NCBI GenBank assembly: GCA_004555205.1
Contig: SFIY01000008.1
Location: 1 to 64,000, forward strand
Reading direction: 5' to 3'
DNA from: Clostridiales bacterium
GTDB lineage: Bacteria > Bacillota > Clostridia > Oscillospirales > Oscillospiraceae
Length of the DNA: 64,000 nucleotides
Numbering within the stretch: position 1 is the first letter of the stretch; every line of letters begins with the position of its first letter. The notes under the pieces are model-generated. The model worked only from the letters and a program-made list of their open reading frames with translations. It had not been told where the DNA came from and did not search any database. Both the position numbers and the translations under genes were made by a program. Positions 8,238 through 16,361 of this stretch are shown here, in pieces.

Positions 8238-9974
8238 TTACTTTTCGTTCGGCATTTTCCAGCCGTGATGGTCGGTGTGCAGCAAATGATGCGCTCTCTC
8301 GCTCATAGGCTCCTTGAGATACTCGTGATACAGTGCCAGCACATCGCCGTTTTCGTGGGAGAAACGCAGCTTGTCGTTTTTATCCAGATTCCACAGCACA
8401 TCGCCCCGGCACTCGGCCATTTCCACGCCGTCGTGAATGGGCTGACCGCCGCCGCCGGCACAGCCGCCGGGACAGGCCATGACCTCCACGAAGTCGTAGT
8501 CCACCGTACCCTCGTCCAGTGCGTTCATCAGCTTACGGGTGTTGCCCAGACCGCTGACAACGGCCACGCGCACATCCCCTGCGCCGGGAATGGAAAAGAC
8601 AGCTTCCTTCCAGCCGTCCATACCGCGCACGGCGGTAAAGGCGTCGGGATCGGGATTCTCGCCGGTAATGAGATAGTAGGCGCTGCGCAGCGCCGCATCC
8701 ATCACGCCGCCGGTGGCGCCGAAAATGACGGCTGCGCCGGTACCTGTGCCGAGAGGGCTGTCAAAGGGCGTTTCGTCCAGGACGGCGGGATTGATCTGTT
8801 CGCCGCGGAACATCCGCACGATCTCGCGGGTGGTCAGCACCACGTCCACATCGGCCTCGCCGCAGGCATCGTTCAGATTGGGCAGGGCCGCCTCTGCCTT
8901 TTTGGCCGTGCAGGGCATAACGGACACCACAAAGATGTCGTGGGGATCCGCGCCGATCTTCTTGGCGAAGTAGCTCTTTGCCACGGCGCCGAACATAGCC
9001 TGAGGGCTTTTGGCGGTGGACAACTGCTCCACATAGGCGGGGAACTGTCCCTTGATGAAGCGCACCCAGCCGGGGCAGCAGCTTGTGAACATGGGCCACT
9101 TGTACTTGCCGCGATGGGTAAAGCGCCGGACAAACTCGCTGCCCTCCTCCATAATGGTCAGGTCGGCGGCGAAATTGGTGTCGAACACATAGTCAAAGCC
9201 CATCTGTTTCAGGGCGGTCACCATGCGCTGGGCCGTGGCGAACTTGGGGTCCAGATGGAAGTGCTCAGCCCAGGCGCTGCGCACGGCAGGCGCCACCTGC
9301 ACCACGGTGATTTTCTTGGGGTCGGCCAGTGCGTCAAATACCTTGCCGGTATCATCGCGCTCCTGCAGGCCGCCTACGGGGCAGTGGGTGATGCACTGGC
9401 CGCAGAAGGTGCAGTCGGACTCGCCCAAGGTGCGGGTCTTGGCAACGCCGATGGTGGTGTGGGAGCCGGTACCCATCAGATCCCAGATCCCCATGCCCTG
9501 CACCTTTTCGCAAACCTGTACGCAGCGCATACATTTGATGCAGCGGTTTTCCACGCGAACCACGGGATTGGAAAAATCATCCGGCGTGCTGCGCAGGTCC
9601 TTTATGTAGTGATCGCCCAGCAGGTTATAGTCGTTGCACAGCTCCTGCAGCTTGCAGTTGCCGCTGCGGGTACACTTGGTACAGCAAACATCGTGCTGGC
9701 TGAGCAGCAATCGCAGGTTGACACGGCGGGCCTCACGCACACGGGGAGAATTGGTATGTACCACCATGCCCTCGGCCACCACATTGTTGCACGACGGCAC
9801 CAGGCGTTCGTGACCTTCCACCTCCACCATGCAGATACGGCAGGCGCCGATCTCGTTCAGCTCTTTCAGATAGCACAGCGTGGGGATATTCAGCTTGGCA
9901 GAGCGGGCCGCCTCCAGAATGGTGGTGCCCTCCGGCACGCGCACTGTTTTCTTATCAATTGTCAGTGTTACCAT
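8238..9974 (-). CDS. [FeFe] hydrogenase, M3-type (HydA/HndD-like)
   Basis: The 578-aa cytoplasmic hydrogenase interconverts protons and H2. Domains in order are a plant-type 2Fe-2S domain (Cys34, 45, 48, 62), a His-Cys3 cluster (HDVCCTKCTRSGNC, residues 94-107), two 4Fe-4S clusters (CIKCMRCVQVC, 145-155; CTFCGQCITHC, 188-198) and the H-cluster domain with TSCCPGW (298-303), MPCTAKKAE (353-361) and MACPGGCAGGGGQP (499-512), all complete. The frame is open further upstream, but the ATG at 9974 begins the conserved MVTLTIDKK and overlaps the stop of the partner gene by 7 nt, with AGGAGG about 12 nt upstream. Its partner is a NuoF-tail/GltD fusion, not HydB/HydC. Confidence 0.95.
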   Translation of the reverse strand: MVTLTIDKKTVRVPEGTTILEAARSAKLNIPTLCYLKELNEIGACRICMVEVEGHERLVPSCNNVVAEGMVVHTNSPRVREARRVNLRLLLSQHDVCCTKCTRSGNCKLQELCNDYNLLGDHYIKDLRSTPDDFSNPVVRVENRCIKCMRCVQVCEKVQGMGIWDLMGTGSHTTIGVAKTRTLGESDCTFCGQCITHCPVGGLQERDDTGKVFDALADPKKITVVQVAPAVRSAWAEHFHLDPKFATAQRMVTALKQMGFDYVFDTNFAADLTIMEEGSEFVRRFTHRGKYKWPMFTSCCPGWVRFIKGQFPAYVEQLSTAKSPQAMFGAVAKSYFAKKIGADPHDIFVVSVMPCTAKKAEAALPNLNDACGEADVDVVLTTREIVRMFRGEQINPAVLDETPFDSPLGTGTGAAVIFGATGGVMDAALRSAYYLITGENPDPDAFTAVRGMDGWKEAVFSIPGAGDVRVAVVSGLGNTRKLMNALDEGTVDYDFVEVMACPGGCAGGGGQPIHDGVEMAECRGDVLWNLDKNDKLRFSHENGDVLALYHEYLKEPMSERAHHLLHTDHHGWKMPNEK

Positions 9975-11803
9975 TTTTCCACTCGACCTCCTCTGAAGAC
10001 TCCGAAGCCGAAGTGATCGCAGCGCAGACAGCGGGAAGCTTCCGTGCAGGCGCCCTCTTCGGTCAAGCCACACTCGATGTCGTCGAAATCGTGCTTGCGC
10101 TCGCAGGCTTCGCGTTCGGTAGTATTGATCCGTCCGTGGGGCGAACGGTTGTTCAGCTTGGGCGTGGGGATTTCCACATCCACATTGATTTCATGATGGA
10201 AGCCCAGATGCTCGTCAATGTTGGCCGCAGCCACCTTGCCGGCGGCGATGGCACGAATGGCGGTAGCGGGGCCGGTTACGCAGTCGCCGCCGGCGAACAC
10301 GTTGTCCATATCGGACACCTGACCGCTGAGGCCCGCCACGAATGTGCCGCGCTTGATGGGCACGCCTGCCTGCTCAAAGCCCTGTATCTCGATGCCCTGA
10401 CCGATGGCCACAATGACAATGTCGGCAGGTACGCGCACTTCGTCCAGATTTGCCTTGTTGGGACGGGGACGGCCGGACTTGTCCGCCTCGCCGATCAACT
10501 GGGGCTGTACCCACAATGCCTTCGCCACGCCGTCCTCGTCGCTCTCGATACGGACGGGCGCAGCCAGCGTCATCAGCTCTGCACCTTCTGCCAGAGCGCC
10601 CGTGATCTCGTCGGGCAGCGCGGTCATATCCTCCATGCGGCGGCGATAGACACAGGTGACCTTCTTGGCACCCAGTCGGATGGAGCTGCGTGTCACGTCC
10701 ATGGCTACATTGCCGCCGCCGATGACCACCACCTGCTTGCCCTTGAAGTTGGGCATATGGTTGTCGCCGATGGCACGCAGCAGCGCCACGGCAGACATCA
10801 CATTGCGGCTGTCCTCGCCGGGAATGCCGACCTTCTTATCCTGATGGGCGCCGATGGCAATGTATACGCAGTCGTAGTCCTGCTGCAGCTTCTCCACCCA
10901 AATGTCCTTGCCCACGGTCACACCGGTGCGGGTCTCAATGCCGAGGGACAGAATGGATTCGATCTCCGCATCCAGCTTCTCACGGGGGAAGCGGTAGCTG
11001 GGAATACCGTAGCGCAGCATGCCGCCCAGCTTTTTACACTCTTCATAGATGGTCACCTTGTGGCCCATCAATGCCAGATAGTAGGCGCAGCTCAAGCCGC
11101 TGGGGCCGCCGCCCACGATGGCGACGGACTTGCCGGTGCTCTCGGCACAGGCGGGCTGCGGTACATCTCCTGCATGGTCCACCGCGTAGCGCTTCAAGCC
11201 GCGGATGTTGATGGCGTCATCGATCATATTGCGGCGGCAGCGCGCCTCACAGGGGTGCTCGCAGATGTAAGCGCAGGCGGTGGGGAAGGGATTGTCCTTG
11301 CGGATCAGGCGCACGGCGTCGGCGCAGCGGCCTTCGCCCACCAGCGCCATGTAGCCGGGGATATCCACACCGGCGGGGCAAAGCGACACGCAGGGCACCG
11401 CATTCTGCAGACCTGCCAGGCACCGGTGATGCAGGACATGCTCTTCGTAGTCGTCGCGGAAGCCCTCCAGACCGTCCACCACCAGGCGTGCAGCGTCGCG
11501 GCCGATGGCACAGTCGGCGGTGTTGACGATACTGCGGGCGGTTTTTTCGATGATGTCAATGGTCTCCATGGAGGCGGTACCGTCAAGTACCTGGGAAATC
11601 AGCTTCGTCAACTGCCCCAGGCCGATACGGCAGGGCACGCATTTGCCGCAGGTCTGTGCATGGCAAAGCTGCAAAAAGCTCAGCGACATATCCACCGGAC
11701 ACAGACCCGGGGGACTGGCGGCAATGCGCCGCTCGACGTCACGATACAGATTATCCACCACAGTCTGTGCACGGCTGGGCGTTTTGATATCAAGTCTGCT
11801 CAA
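9968..11803 (-). CDS. NuoF-C-terminal/GltD-like fusion: FAD- and NAD(P)-binding partner of the hydrogenase
   Basis: The 611-aa flavoprotein has a NuoF-like iron-sulfur tail at residues 48-100 (C52-x2-C55-x2-C58-x39-C98, the NuoF 4Fe-4S spacing), but no FMN/NADH domain precedes it. A GltD-type module follows: cysteine motifs CVSLCP and CAYICEHPCEARC, the FAD site VAIVGGGPSGLS and the second dinucleotide site VVVIGGGNVAMD with downstream basic residues YRRR that would suit NADPH. The C-terminus adds another Cys cluster (CTEASRCLRCD). It probably passes electrons between NAD(P)H and the hydrogenase. The start is TTG at 11803, 10 nt after AAAGGAG. This is the glutamate-synthase-linked (group A2) arrangement; direction of flow is unknown. 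Confidence 0.85.
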   Translation of the reverse strand: MSRLDIKTPSRAQTVVDNLYRDVERRIAASPPGLCPVDMSLSFLQLCHAQTCGKCVPCRIGLGQLTKLISQVLDGTASMETIDIIEKTARSIVNTADCAIGRDAARLVVDGLEGFRDDYEEHVLHHRCLAGLQNAVPCVSLCPAGVDIPGYMALVGEGRCADAVRLIRKDNPFPTACAYICEHPCEARCRRNMIDDAINIRGLKRYAVDHAGDVPQPACAESTGKSVAIVGGGPSGLSCAYYLALMGHKVTIYEECKKLGGMLRYGIPSYRFPREKLDAEIESILSLGIETRTGVTVGKDIWVEKLQQDYDCVYIAIGAHQDKKVGIPGEDSRNVMSAVALLRAIGDNHMPNFKGKQVVVIGGGNVAMDVTRSSIRLGAKKVTCVYRRRMEDMTALPDEITGALAEGAELMTLAAPVRIESDEDGVAKALWVQPQLIGEADKSGRPRPNKANLDEVRVPADIVIVAIGQGIEIQGFEQAGVPIKRGTFVAGLSGQVSDMDNVFAGGDCVTGPATAIRAIAAGKVAAANIDEHLGFHHEINVDVEIPTPKLNNRSPHGRINTTEREACERKHDFDDIECGLTEEGACTEASRCLRCDHFGFGVFRGGRVEKW

Positions 11804-11870
11804 TGTCGGTCAACTCCTTTTTTGCCTTTCACTATGAAATGATAACAGTAAAGGTATTTTAATTTAACAT

Positions 11871-11898
11871 AGAATAGCACAAATTCTGAGAAAGTCAA
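11871..11898 (-). promoter_or_regulatory. Promoter of the hydrogenase operon
   Basis: On the minus strand TTGACT (11898-11893) and TATTCT (11876-11871) are separated by 16 nt with an upstream TG at -14. A transcript would begin about 60 nt before the TTG start. The neighbouring 11,900-12,120 stretch is AT-rich and holds nothing else I can support. Confidence 0.6.
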
Positions 11899-12125
11899 TA
11901 TTTTCGAAAAAGTTATCAAAAAAAGAGAAAATTATCAAAAATACCAAGAAAAACTTGTTAAAAAATTTGCATAACTTTTTAAAGGATAAACCCGGTCAAA
12001 CGGCGGATTTCGAGCAAAAACCCACATCCTCGCTTTAAATTGATAAAAATGCAGCGATTCCGGTAAGAAGATGTTTCGTTAAAATACAATGCGTGCCATG
12101 GGGAACATACCAAAAATCGGCTTGC

Positions 12126-12154
12126 TTGACATAAATTACACATGGGAGTATAAT
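12126..12154 (+). promoter_or_regulatory. Consensus sigma-A promoter for the riboswitch-trkH transcript
   Basis: TTGACA (12126-12131), a 17-nt spacer and TATAAT (12149-12154) are an exact consensus match. The predicted start, about 12,161, falls directly before the first stem of the riboswitch. Confidence 0.85.
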
Positions 12155-12165
12155 TTGTGCACAAA

Positions 12166-12287
12166 GCGTTCAATGTTTTTGTATGAACAGCGGGAGAACC
12201 GTTTTTTGGGGTGTATCTGCTTTAGCGGTAGGGGAGCTTCTTCACCCGAACCCGTCAGCTAATCCCGTCAACGCGAGAAGGAGAGAC
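12166..12287 (+). ncRNA. Cyclic-di-AMP riboswitch (ydaO/yuaA class)
   Basis: The RNA carries the conserved ydaO blocks in order: GGGAGAACCG (12192-12201), TTTTTTGGGGTGTATCTGC, the hairpin to GCGGTAGGGG, then CCCGAACCCGTCAGCTAA (12245-12262) and GAGAAGGAG (12275-12284). A closing P1 stem can be drawn as GCGTT (12166-12170) with AACGC (12270-12274). A terminator and trkH follow. This class senses c-di-AMP and usually shuts off K+ uptake genes when c-di-AMP is high, which fits the downstream gene. Confidence 0.9.
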
Positions 12288-12319
12288 GGTAGGGGCAGCG
12301 GTGTCCCTGCGCCTTTTTT

Positions 12320-12350
12320 GCGCTGACGGATGGGTCAGTGCTATTTTTTT
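12320..12350 (+). terminator. Riboswitch-controlled terminator before trkH
   Basis: An 8-bp stem (GCGCTGAC, 12320-12327, with GTCAGTGC, 12334-12341, one G-T pair) has a 6-nt loop and is followed by TA and seven T residues (12344-12350). It sits between the riboswitch and the trkH ribosome binding site, the expected expression platform. Confidence 0.75.
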
Positions 12351-12364
12351 GTTGGAGATATGTT

Positions 12365-13810
12365 ATGAATTTTCGCTTGATTGCCAATATTTTGGGCTAT
12401 ATCATGCTGGTGGAAGCCGGCTTTATGCTTTTTCCCTTAGCAGTTGCCTTGTATTACGGCGAGGGAACTTGGACGGCCTTTTTGTACAGCGCGTGTATCT
12501 GCGCTGCTGCAGGATGGCTGAGCTTGCGTGTGCCGCTGAAACGGCGCCGGATGCATCGCCGTGAGGGGTATCTTGCGGTAGCTGCCGCATGGCTGGTGCT
12601 GGGATTGTTGGGCGCGCTGCCCTATATTTTTACGGATGCGATACCAAACTATATCGATGCGGTGTTTGAAACGATTTCCGGTCTGACCACCACCGGCTCG
12701 ACGATTTTGACGGAAATTGAACACCTGCCGCGGAGTGTACTGTTCTGGCGCTCGCTGACACAGTGGATGGGCGGTATGGGCGTCCTGGTGCTTTTTCTGG
12801 CATTGATGCCGAAATTGGGCGCCGGTGCCGTGTATCTGATGCGCGCCGAGAGCCCCGGACCCATCAAGAGCAAGCTGGTACCCAAGGTGGGAGAAACGGC
12901 GAAAATACTGTATGGTATTTATACCGGCCTGACGGTTTTGGAGATCATTGCCCTGCGTCTGGCGGGTATGAGATGGTTTGATGCCATCAACCATGCCTTT
13001 ACCACGCTCGCTACAGGCGGCTTTTCCGTTAAAAATACCAGTATTGCCGCCTACAGCGCGTCACCTGCGATCCTTTGGATCATTACTGTTTTCACATTTT
13101 TGGCAGGTGTCAATTTTTCCCTTGTTTTCTGGATCATTCGCGGCCATATCAAGGATGTGCTCCGCAACAGTGAGCTGCGCCTTTATACGGCCGTCATTGC
13201 GGCCGCGACGCTGCTGATCTCTTTGAACCTCTGTATCCAGTCGGGTCTGCCTCTGGGGGAATCCGTCGGCGGTGCCGCCTTTCAGGTGGTCACGATCATG
13301 ACCACTACGGGCTATGCCACGAAGGATTTTGCGCTTTGGCCGGCTTTTTCCCAAACCATACTGGTCATTCTGATGTTTGCCGGCGGCTGTGCCGGCTCCA
13401 CAGCGGGCGGCTTTAAGATTTCCCGTATTCAGATTTTGGTAAAGAGTCTGCGCCGCGACTTGCAGCGGATCAGCCATCCCAATCATGTCAGCGTGATTAC
13501 CGTGGACGGCCAGATGGTGGAGGAACATGTTGTAGCTTCTGCCCAGGCGTACACGGTGGCATACCTGCTGATCCTGCTCAGCGGTACGCTGGTCGTGTCC
13601 TGGGATAATCTGGGCTTTACCGAGTCGTTTGTGGCTGCGCTGACCTGTTTGAGCAATGTAGGCCCCGGATTAGGTCTGCTCGGCCCCATGGCGAATTTTG
13701 CCGGACTGTCTTTGTTCAGTAAAGCGGTCCTGTCACTGCTGATGCTGCTGGGCAGACTGGAGATCATGCCCATTCTGATGCTGATGAACCCCGGCTCATG
13801 GAAGGATTGA
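12365..13810 (+). CDS. trkH: TrkH-family potassium uptake channel subunit
   Basis: The 481-aa membrane protein forms the K+-translocating subunit of Trk/Ktr systems. The four pore-loop filters are visible: LTTTGSTIL, LATGGFSVKN, TTTGYATKD and LSNVGPGLG, with the TQWMGGMGVL motif between them. The ATG at 12365 (MNFRLIANILG) follows TTGGAGATATGTT and is preferred to an upstream ATG at 12338 that lies inside the terminator. No TrkA/KtrA NAD-binding partner is adjacent, so that subunit must be encoded elsewhere. Control is by the c-di-AMP riboswitch upstream. Confidence 0.93.
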   Translation: MNFRLIANILGYIMLVEAGFMLFPLAVALYYGEGTWTAFLYSACICAAAGWLSLRVPLKRRRMHRREGYLAVAAAWLVLGLLGALPYIFTDAIPNYIDAVFETISGLTTTGSTILTEIEHLPRSVLFWRSLTQWMGGMGVLVLFLALMPKLGAGAVYLMRAESPGPIKSKLVPKVGETAKILYGIYTGLTVLEIIALRLAGMRWFDAINHAFTTLATGGFSVKNTSIAAYSASPAILWIITVFTFLAGVNFSLVFWIIRGHIKDVLRNSELRLYTAVIAAATLLISLNLCIQSGLPLGESVGGAAFQVVTIMTTTGYATKDFALWPAFSQTILVILMFAGGCAGSTAGGFKISRIQILVKSLRRDLQRISHPNHVSVITVDGQMVEEHVVASAQAYTVAYLLILLSGTLVVSWDNLGFTESFVAALTCLSNVGPGLGLLGPMANFAGLSLFSKAVLSLLMLLGRLEIMPILMLMNPGSWKD

Positions 13811-13845
13811 TATAAAACGTCCCGTTTATCAGGATCATGCCTGCA

Positions 13846-13879
13846 AACACCCCCAAAGCCATAGGGCTTTGGGGGTGTT
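13846..13879. terminator. Bidirectional hairpin between convergent trkH and the DUF2238 gene
   Basis: A 15-bp perfect stem (13846-13860 with 13865-13879; core ACCCCCAAAGCC) has a 4-nt loop between the two convergent stops. T-tracts on both sides are weak. Confidence 0.6.
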
Positions 13880-13910
13880 ACTGTCATTTGAAAAGGCCGT
13901 CACATGCCCG

Positions 13911-14783
13911 CTATTGAGGGGACGGACCGTGTTTCTGCTCATCTGCCGCCTGTTCGTCAGGGACAGCGGGCTCCGTCTGCTCACAGGTGTCTGCAAGGGT
14001 GGGGATAAACGCCTTGGCCAGCTTACCTTTTCCCCGGTGCTTGATGTAGAAATAGCCGATGGTGCTGAATATTGCGGCACCGATGAAGTTGACGAACAGG
14101 TCGGCCATGGTGTCGTACAGCCCAATATCCAGATAGCCGCCGACGCCCAGCTCCCGCCCGTTGACCGCCACAGAGGTAATGCCGTCGATGGTGACGGGCG
14201 TATTGCTGTTTGTGGGGTCCAGCATGACGGAAGTGACGGAGCCGATGACGGTGTCTTTCTGCATATCCATAGAAAACAGCCGGTCCATGCCGAACTCAAA
14301 GAACTCCCACAGTACGCCCACAGTCATGGAAAAGCAGAATGCCGCCAGCGCCACATAGACCGGAGAAAGCGTAAACTTGATGCGGCTGTTGCGATTGAGA
14401 ATGTCGATCATGGCGAAGCCTGTGGCGGCGCAGAGAAAGCCGGTGGTGGTGTGCAGAATGGTATCCCAGTGGGGATATGTGATAAAATAGCACTCCAGCT
14501 CGCCCAGAATTTCGGCGGCAAAGATAAACAGCAAAATGATGATCTCCAATGCGGAGGGCAGCTCAATGCCGAAGTTTTGCTGAATAAAGAACGGCAGCAT
14601 GAACAGGACCAGTACCAGAAGGCAGATGAACGCGCTTTCATACTCACCGCGCAGAATCGAGGAGACCAGTATGGCGGCCACGATAAGACGCAGCACCAGA
14701 TATACGGTAAAAACAGCGGGCTGGCGGCGAATGGTCCCGCGGAGATCGCGGGAGTTGGTGAACGGTTTGCGGTGTGGTGTCAT
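13911..14783 (-). CDS. DUF2238/YjdF-like integral membrane protein
   Basis: The 290-aa protein has about seven hydrophobic helices. The family-type motifs are HWDTILHTTTGFL, VLWEFFEFGMD and LYDTMADLFVNFIGA, which place His, Glu and Asp residues in or near the membrane. The C-terminal 35 residues are hydrophilic and Gln/Glu/Pro-rich. The ATG at 14783 (MTPHRKPF) is preferred over the longer frame to 14825 because AAAGGAATC sits at the right distance. Function is not established; YjdF-type proteins remain uncharacterised. Confidence 0.75.
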   Translation of the reverse strand: MTPHRKPFTNSRDLRGTIRRQPAVFTVYLVLRLIVAAILVSSILRGEYESAFICLLVLVLFMLPFFIQQNFGIELPSALEIIILLFIFAAEILGELECYFITYPHWDTILHTTTGFLCAATGFAMIDILNRNSRIKFTLSPVYVALAAFCFSMTVGVLWEFFEFGMDRLFSMDMQKDTVIGSVTSVMLDPTNSNTPVTIDGITSVAVNGRELGVGGYLDIGLYDTMADLFVNFIGAAIFSTIGYFYIKHRGKGKLAKAFIPTLADTCEQTEPAVPDEQAADEQKHGPSPQ

Positions 14784-14838
14784 GATCTGATTCCTTTCTG
14801 ATGGCCGATGCGGCACACAAAACATATCTGTACCTTTT

Positions 14839-14866
14839 ATTATAGCATACGGTCAAAAAAAGGCAA
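14839..14866 (-). promoter_or_regulatory. Promoter of the DUF2238 gene
   Basis: On the minus strand TTGCCT (14866-14861) and TATAAT (14844-14839) are separated by 16 nt, about 55 nt upstream of the start codon. The rest of the 14,784-15,126 gap holds only this promoter and the hairpin at 15,020-15,049. Confidence 0.6.
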
Positions 14867-15019
14867 CACCGCTCAAAAAAGATGGCTTTTTGTCCGGCAG
14901 CCGTATCTGCTCCTGCACCGGCACGGATGTCGCCGGACAAATCCGGCGTTAAGCGAGTGCGGCATATCCGCATCAAGCGCGGCGATTTGGGATTTATCCC
15001 ACCAAATGCGCGGATAAAA

Positions 15020-15049
15020 GCGAAAACGGCGTGACCGAGGTCACGCCGT
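15020..15049 (-). terminator. Terminator of the small conserved gene at 15.1 kb
   Basis: The near-perfect palindrome ACGGCGTGACC/GGTCACGCCGT (15026-15036, 15039-15049) is followed on the minus strand by TTTTCGCTTTTATCC. Confidence 0.65.
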
Positions 15050-15126
15050 ATCTTCTTGCAAGCACAGGGCTTTCGCCGTTTTTGGGGTTTCCGTTTTACG
15101 ACCGCTCAACGCGGACGGAAACGCTT

Positions 15127-15384
15127 TTACTGTTTGGCGCAAAACGCATCATATGCCTCCTGCAGCCATTGCTTCAGCTTCGCCACACCGTCATCGTCCC
15201 AGGAGAAGTCCTGCTCCTTTACATCGGTGGCCGCCTCGTAGCAGTACACGCTGTATACCGCCGTATGCAGGAGGCGGTGCTCCTCGTCGATGGCAAAGCG
15301 ATAGCGAAAATCACCGATACTGCCGGTGTATACATAGGCGCGTTTAAACCACCGGGGCGTCAATTCTTCAAATTGCGGATGCAT
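15127..15384 (-). CDS. Small conserved protein of unknown function
   Basis: The 85-aa soluble acidic protein is rich in Tyr, Trp and Phe (YTGSIGDFRYRFAIDEE, YSVYCYEAATDVKEQDFSW). No membrane segment or known motif is visible. The ATG at 15384 follows AGGAGACAGGCC, and a good terminator lies 80 nt downstream, so it is a real single gene. I do not recognise the family. Confidence 0.65.
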   Translation of the reverse strand: MHPQFEELTPRWFKRAYVYTGSIGDFRYRFAIDEEHRLLHTAVYSVYCYEAATDVKEQDFSWDDDGVAKLKQWLQEAYDAFCAKQ

Positions 15385-15439
15385 GGCCTGTCTCCTTTGC
15401 GTTTTCTTGCGGTTATTGTATCACAGATGCAAGGCGTTG

Positions 15440-16348
15440 TCACGCATCGAATATGCCCAGAATCACAATACCCACCACCACCAGGGCGATCATGGCATAA
15501 TGCTTCCACGACAGCTTTTCCTTCAAAAACAGGCGGCTCCACAGCACGCTGGCCACGCAGTAGGCGGAGATGATCGGCGCCGCCAGGGCCACATGGTCGG
15601 TGTCGGCCAGCGCATAGATGTAGGCGAACTGACCGGCGGTTTCGAAGATTGCACCGGCGTATTTGGGTGCCTCGCGCTTGGGGATCAGGCGGTCGCGCTT
15701 GATGAGCAGCACATAGACCAGGCACACCACTGCGGCGAACAGGAAGGTCAGCTCGTAGGCGCAGTTGGCGCTGTCCTCGTCCAGCGTTTCCAACACGCGG
15801 CTGTCGGCAAAGGTGCCCAGTGCATCCAACAAGCAGTAGATAATGGGCAGGATCAGCGCCAGCGCCGACTTGGCGTAATGGTGATTGCTCGCCTTTTGAC
15901 GGGCGGCGCGCAGTTCCTCGTCCTCGTGAGCTTCCACAAAGCCCAGACCGATCACGCCGATGCAGACCAACGCCGTGGCAATCAACTGCGCGCCGGCCAG
16001 CTCACCGATACCGCCGAAGATCAGGCACATGATGGCGACCAGAGCACCGGAGGAATTGCAGATGGGCGAGGAGATGGACAGCTCTATGTAACGCAGCCCG
16101 ATGTAGCCGATGGCCATGGACAGGATGTAGAGCAGGGATACCGGCAGGTAGGTCCAAATGACGGACCAGGAGATCTCCACGCCGCCGATAAAGATCTCAT
16201 ACGCGGCGTGCAGGCCCATGACCACACCCACGGCGATGACCATTTTCAAATGGCTGTACTTGTCGTCTGCGTCCTGACAGCCGATCTTGGAGAAGAGATC
16301 ACTGCCGCTCCAGCAGATGAGCGCAATAAGGGAAAACCAAAACCACAT
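15440..16348 (-). CDS. EamA/DMT-superfamily transporter
   Basis: The 302-aa protein has about ten membrane helices in two repeats, the plan of drug/metabolite (EamA) transporters. The N-terminal repeat starts WFWFSLIALICWSGSDLFSKIG, and the second ends SWKHYAMIALVVVGIVILGIF. A soluble linker of about 30 residues (HEDEELRAARQKASNHH) joins them. The start follows AAGGAGTATTGAAAT. It is the last gene of the abrB-PLP enzyme-transporter operon (13-nt gap), suggesting that it moves a substrate or product of the PLP enzyme. Substrate is unknown. Confidence 0.8.
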   Translation of the reverse strand: MWFWFSLIALICWSGSDLFSKIGCQDADDKYSHLKMVIAVGVVMGLHAAYEIFIGGVEISWSVIWTYLPVSLLYILSMAIGYIGLRYIELSISSPICNSSGALVAIMCLIFGGIGELAGAQLIATALVCIGVIGLGFVEAHEDEELRAARQKASNHHYAKSALALILPIIYCLLDALGTFADSRVLETLDEDSANCAYELTFLFAAVVCLVYVLLIKRDRLIPKREAPKYAGAIFETAGQFAYIYALADTDHVALAAPIISAYCVASVLWSRLFLKEKLSWKHYAMIALVVVGIVILGIFDA

Positions 16349-16361
16349 ATTTCAATACTCC

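Noticed and set aside
8019..10016. 665-codon plus-strand frame over the hydrogenase
   Set aside because: The minus strand carries all H-cluster motifs; the plus frame has His/Ala/Gly-rich shadow composition.
9959..11842. 627-codon plus-strand frame over the NuoF/GltD fusion
   Set aside because: Shadow of a well-supported minus-strand flavoprotein.
11940..11990. Possible Rex operator (TTGTTAAAAAATTTGC) upstream of the hydrogenase operon
   Set aside because: Only one half-site matches and it lies well upstream of the promoter; it is not distinguishable from AT-rich background.
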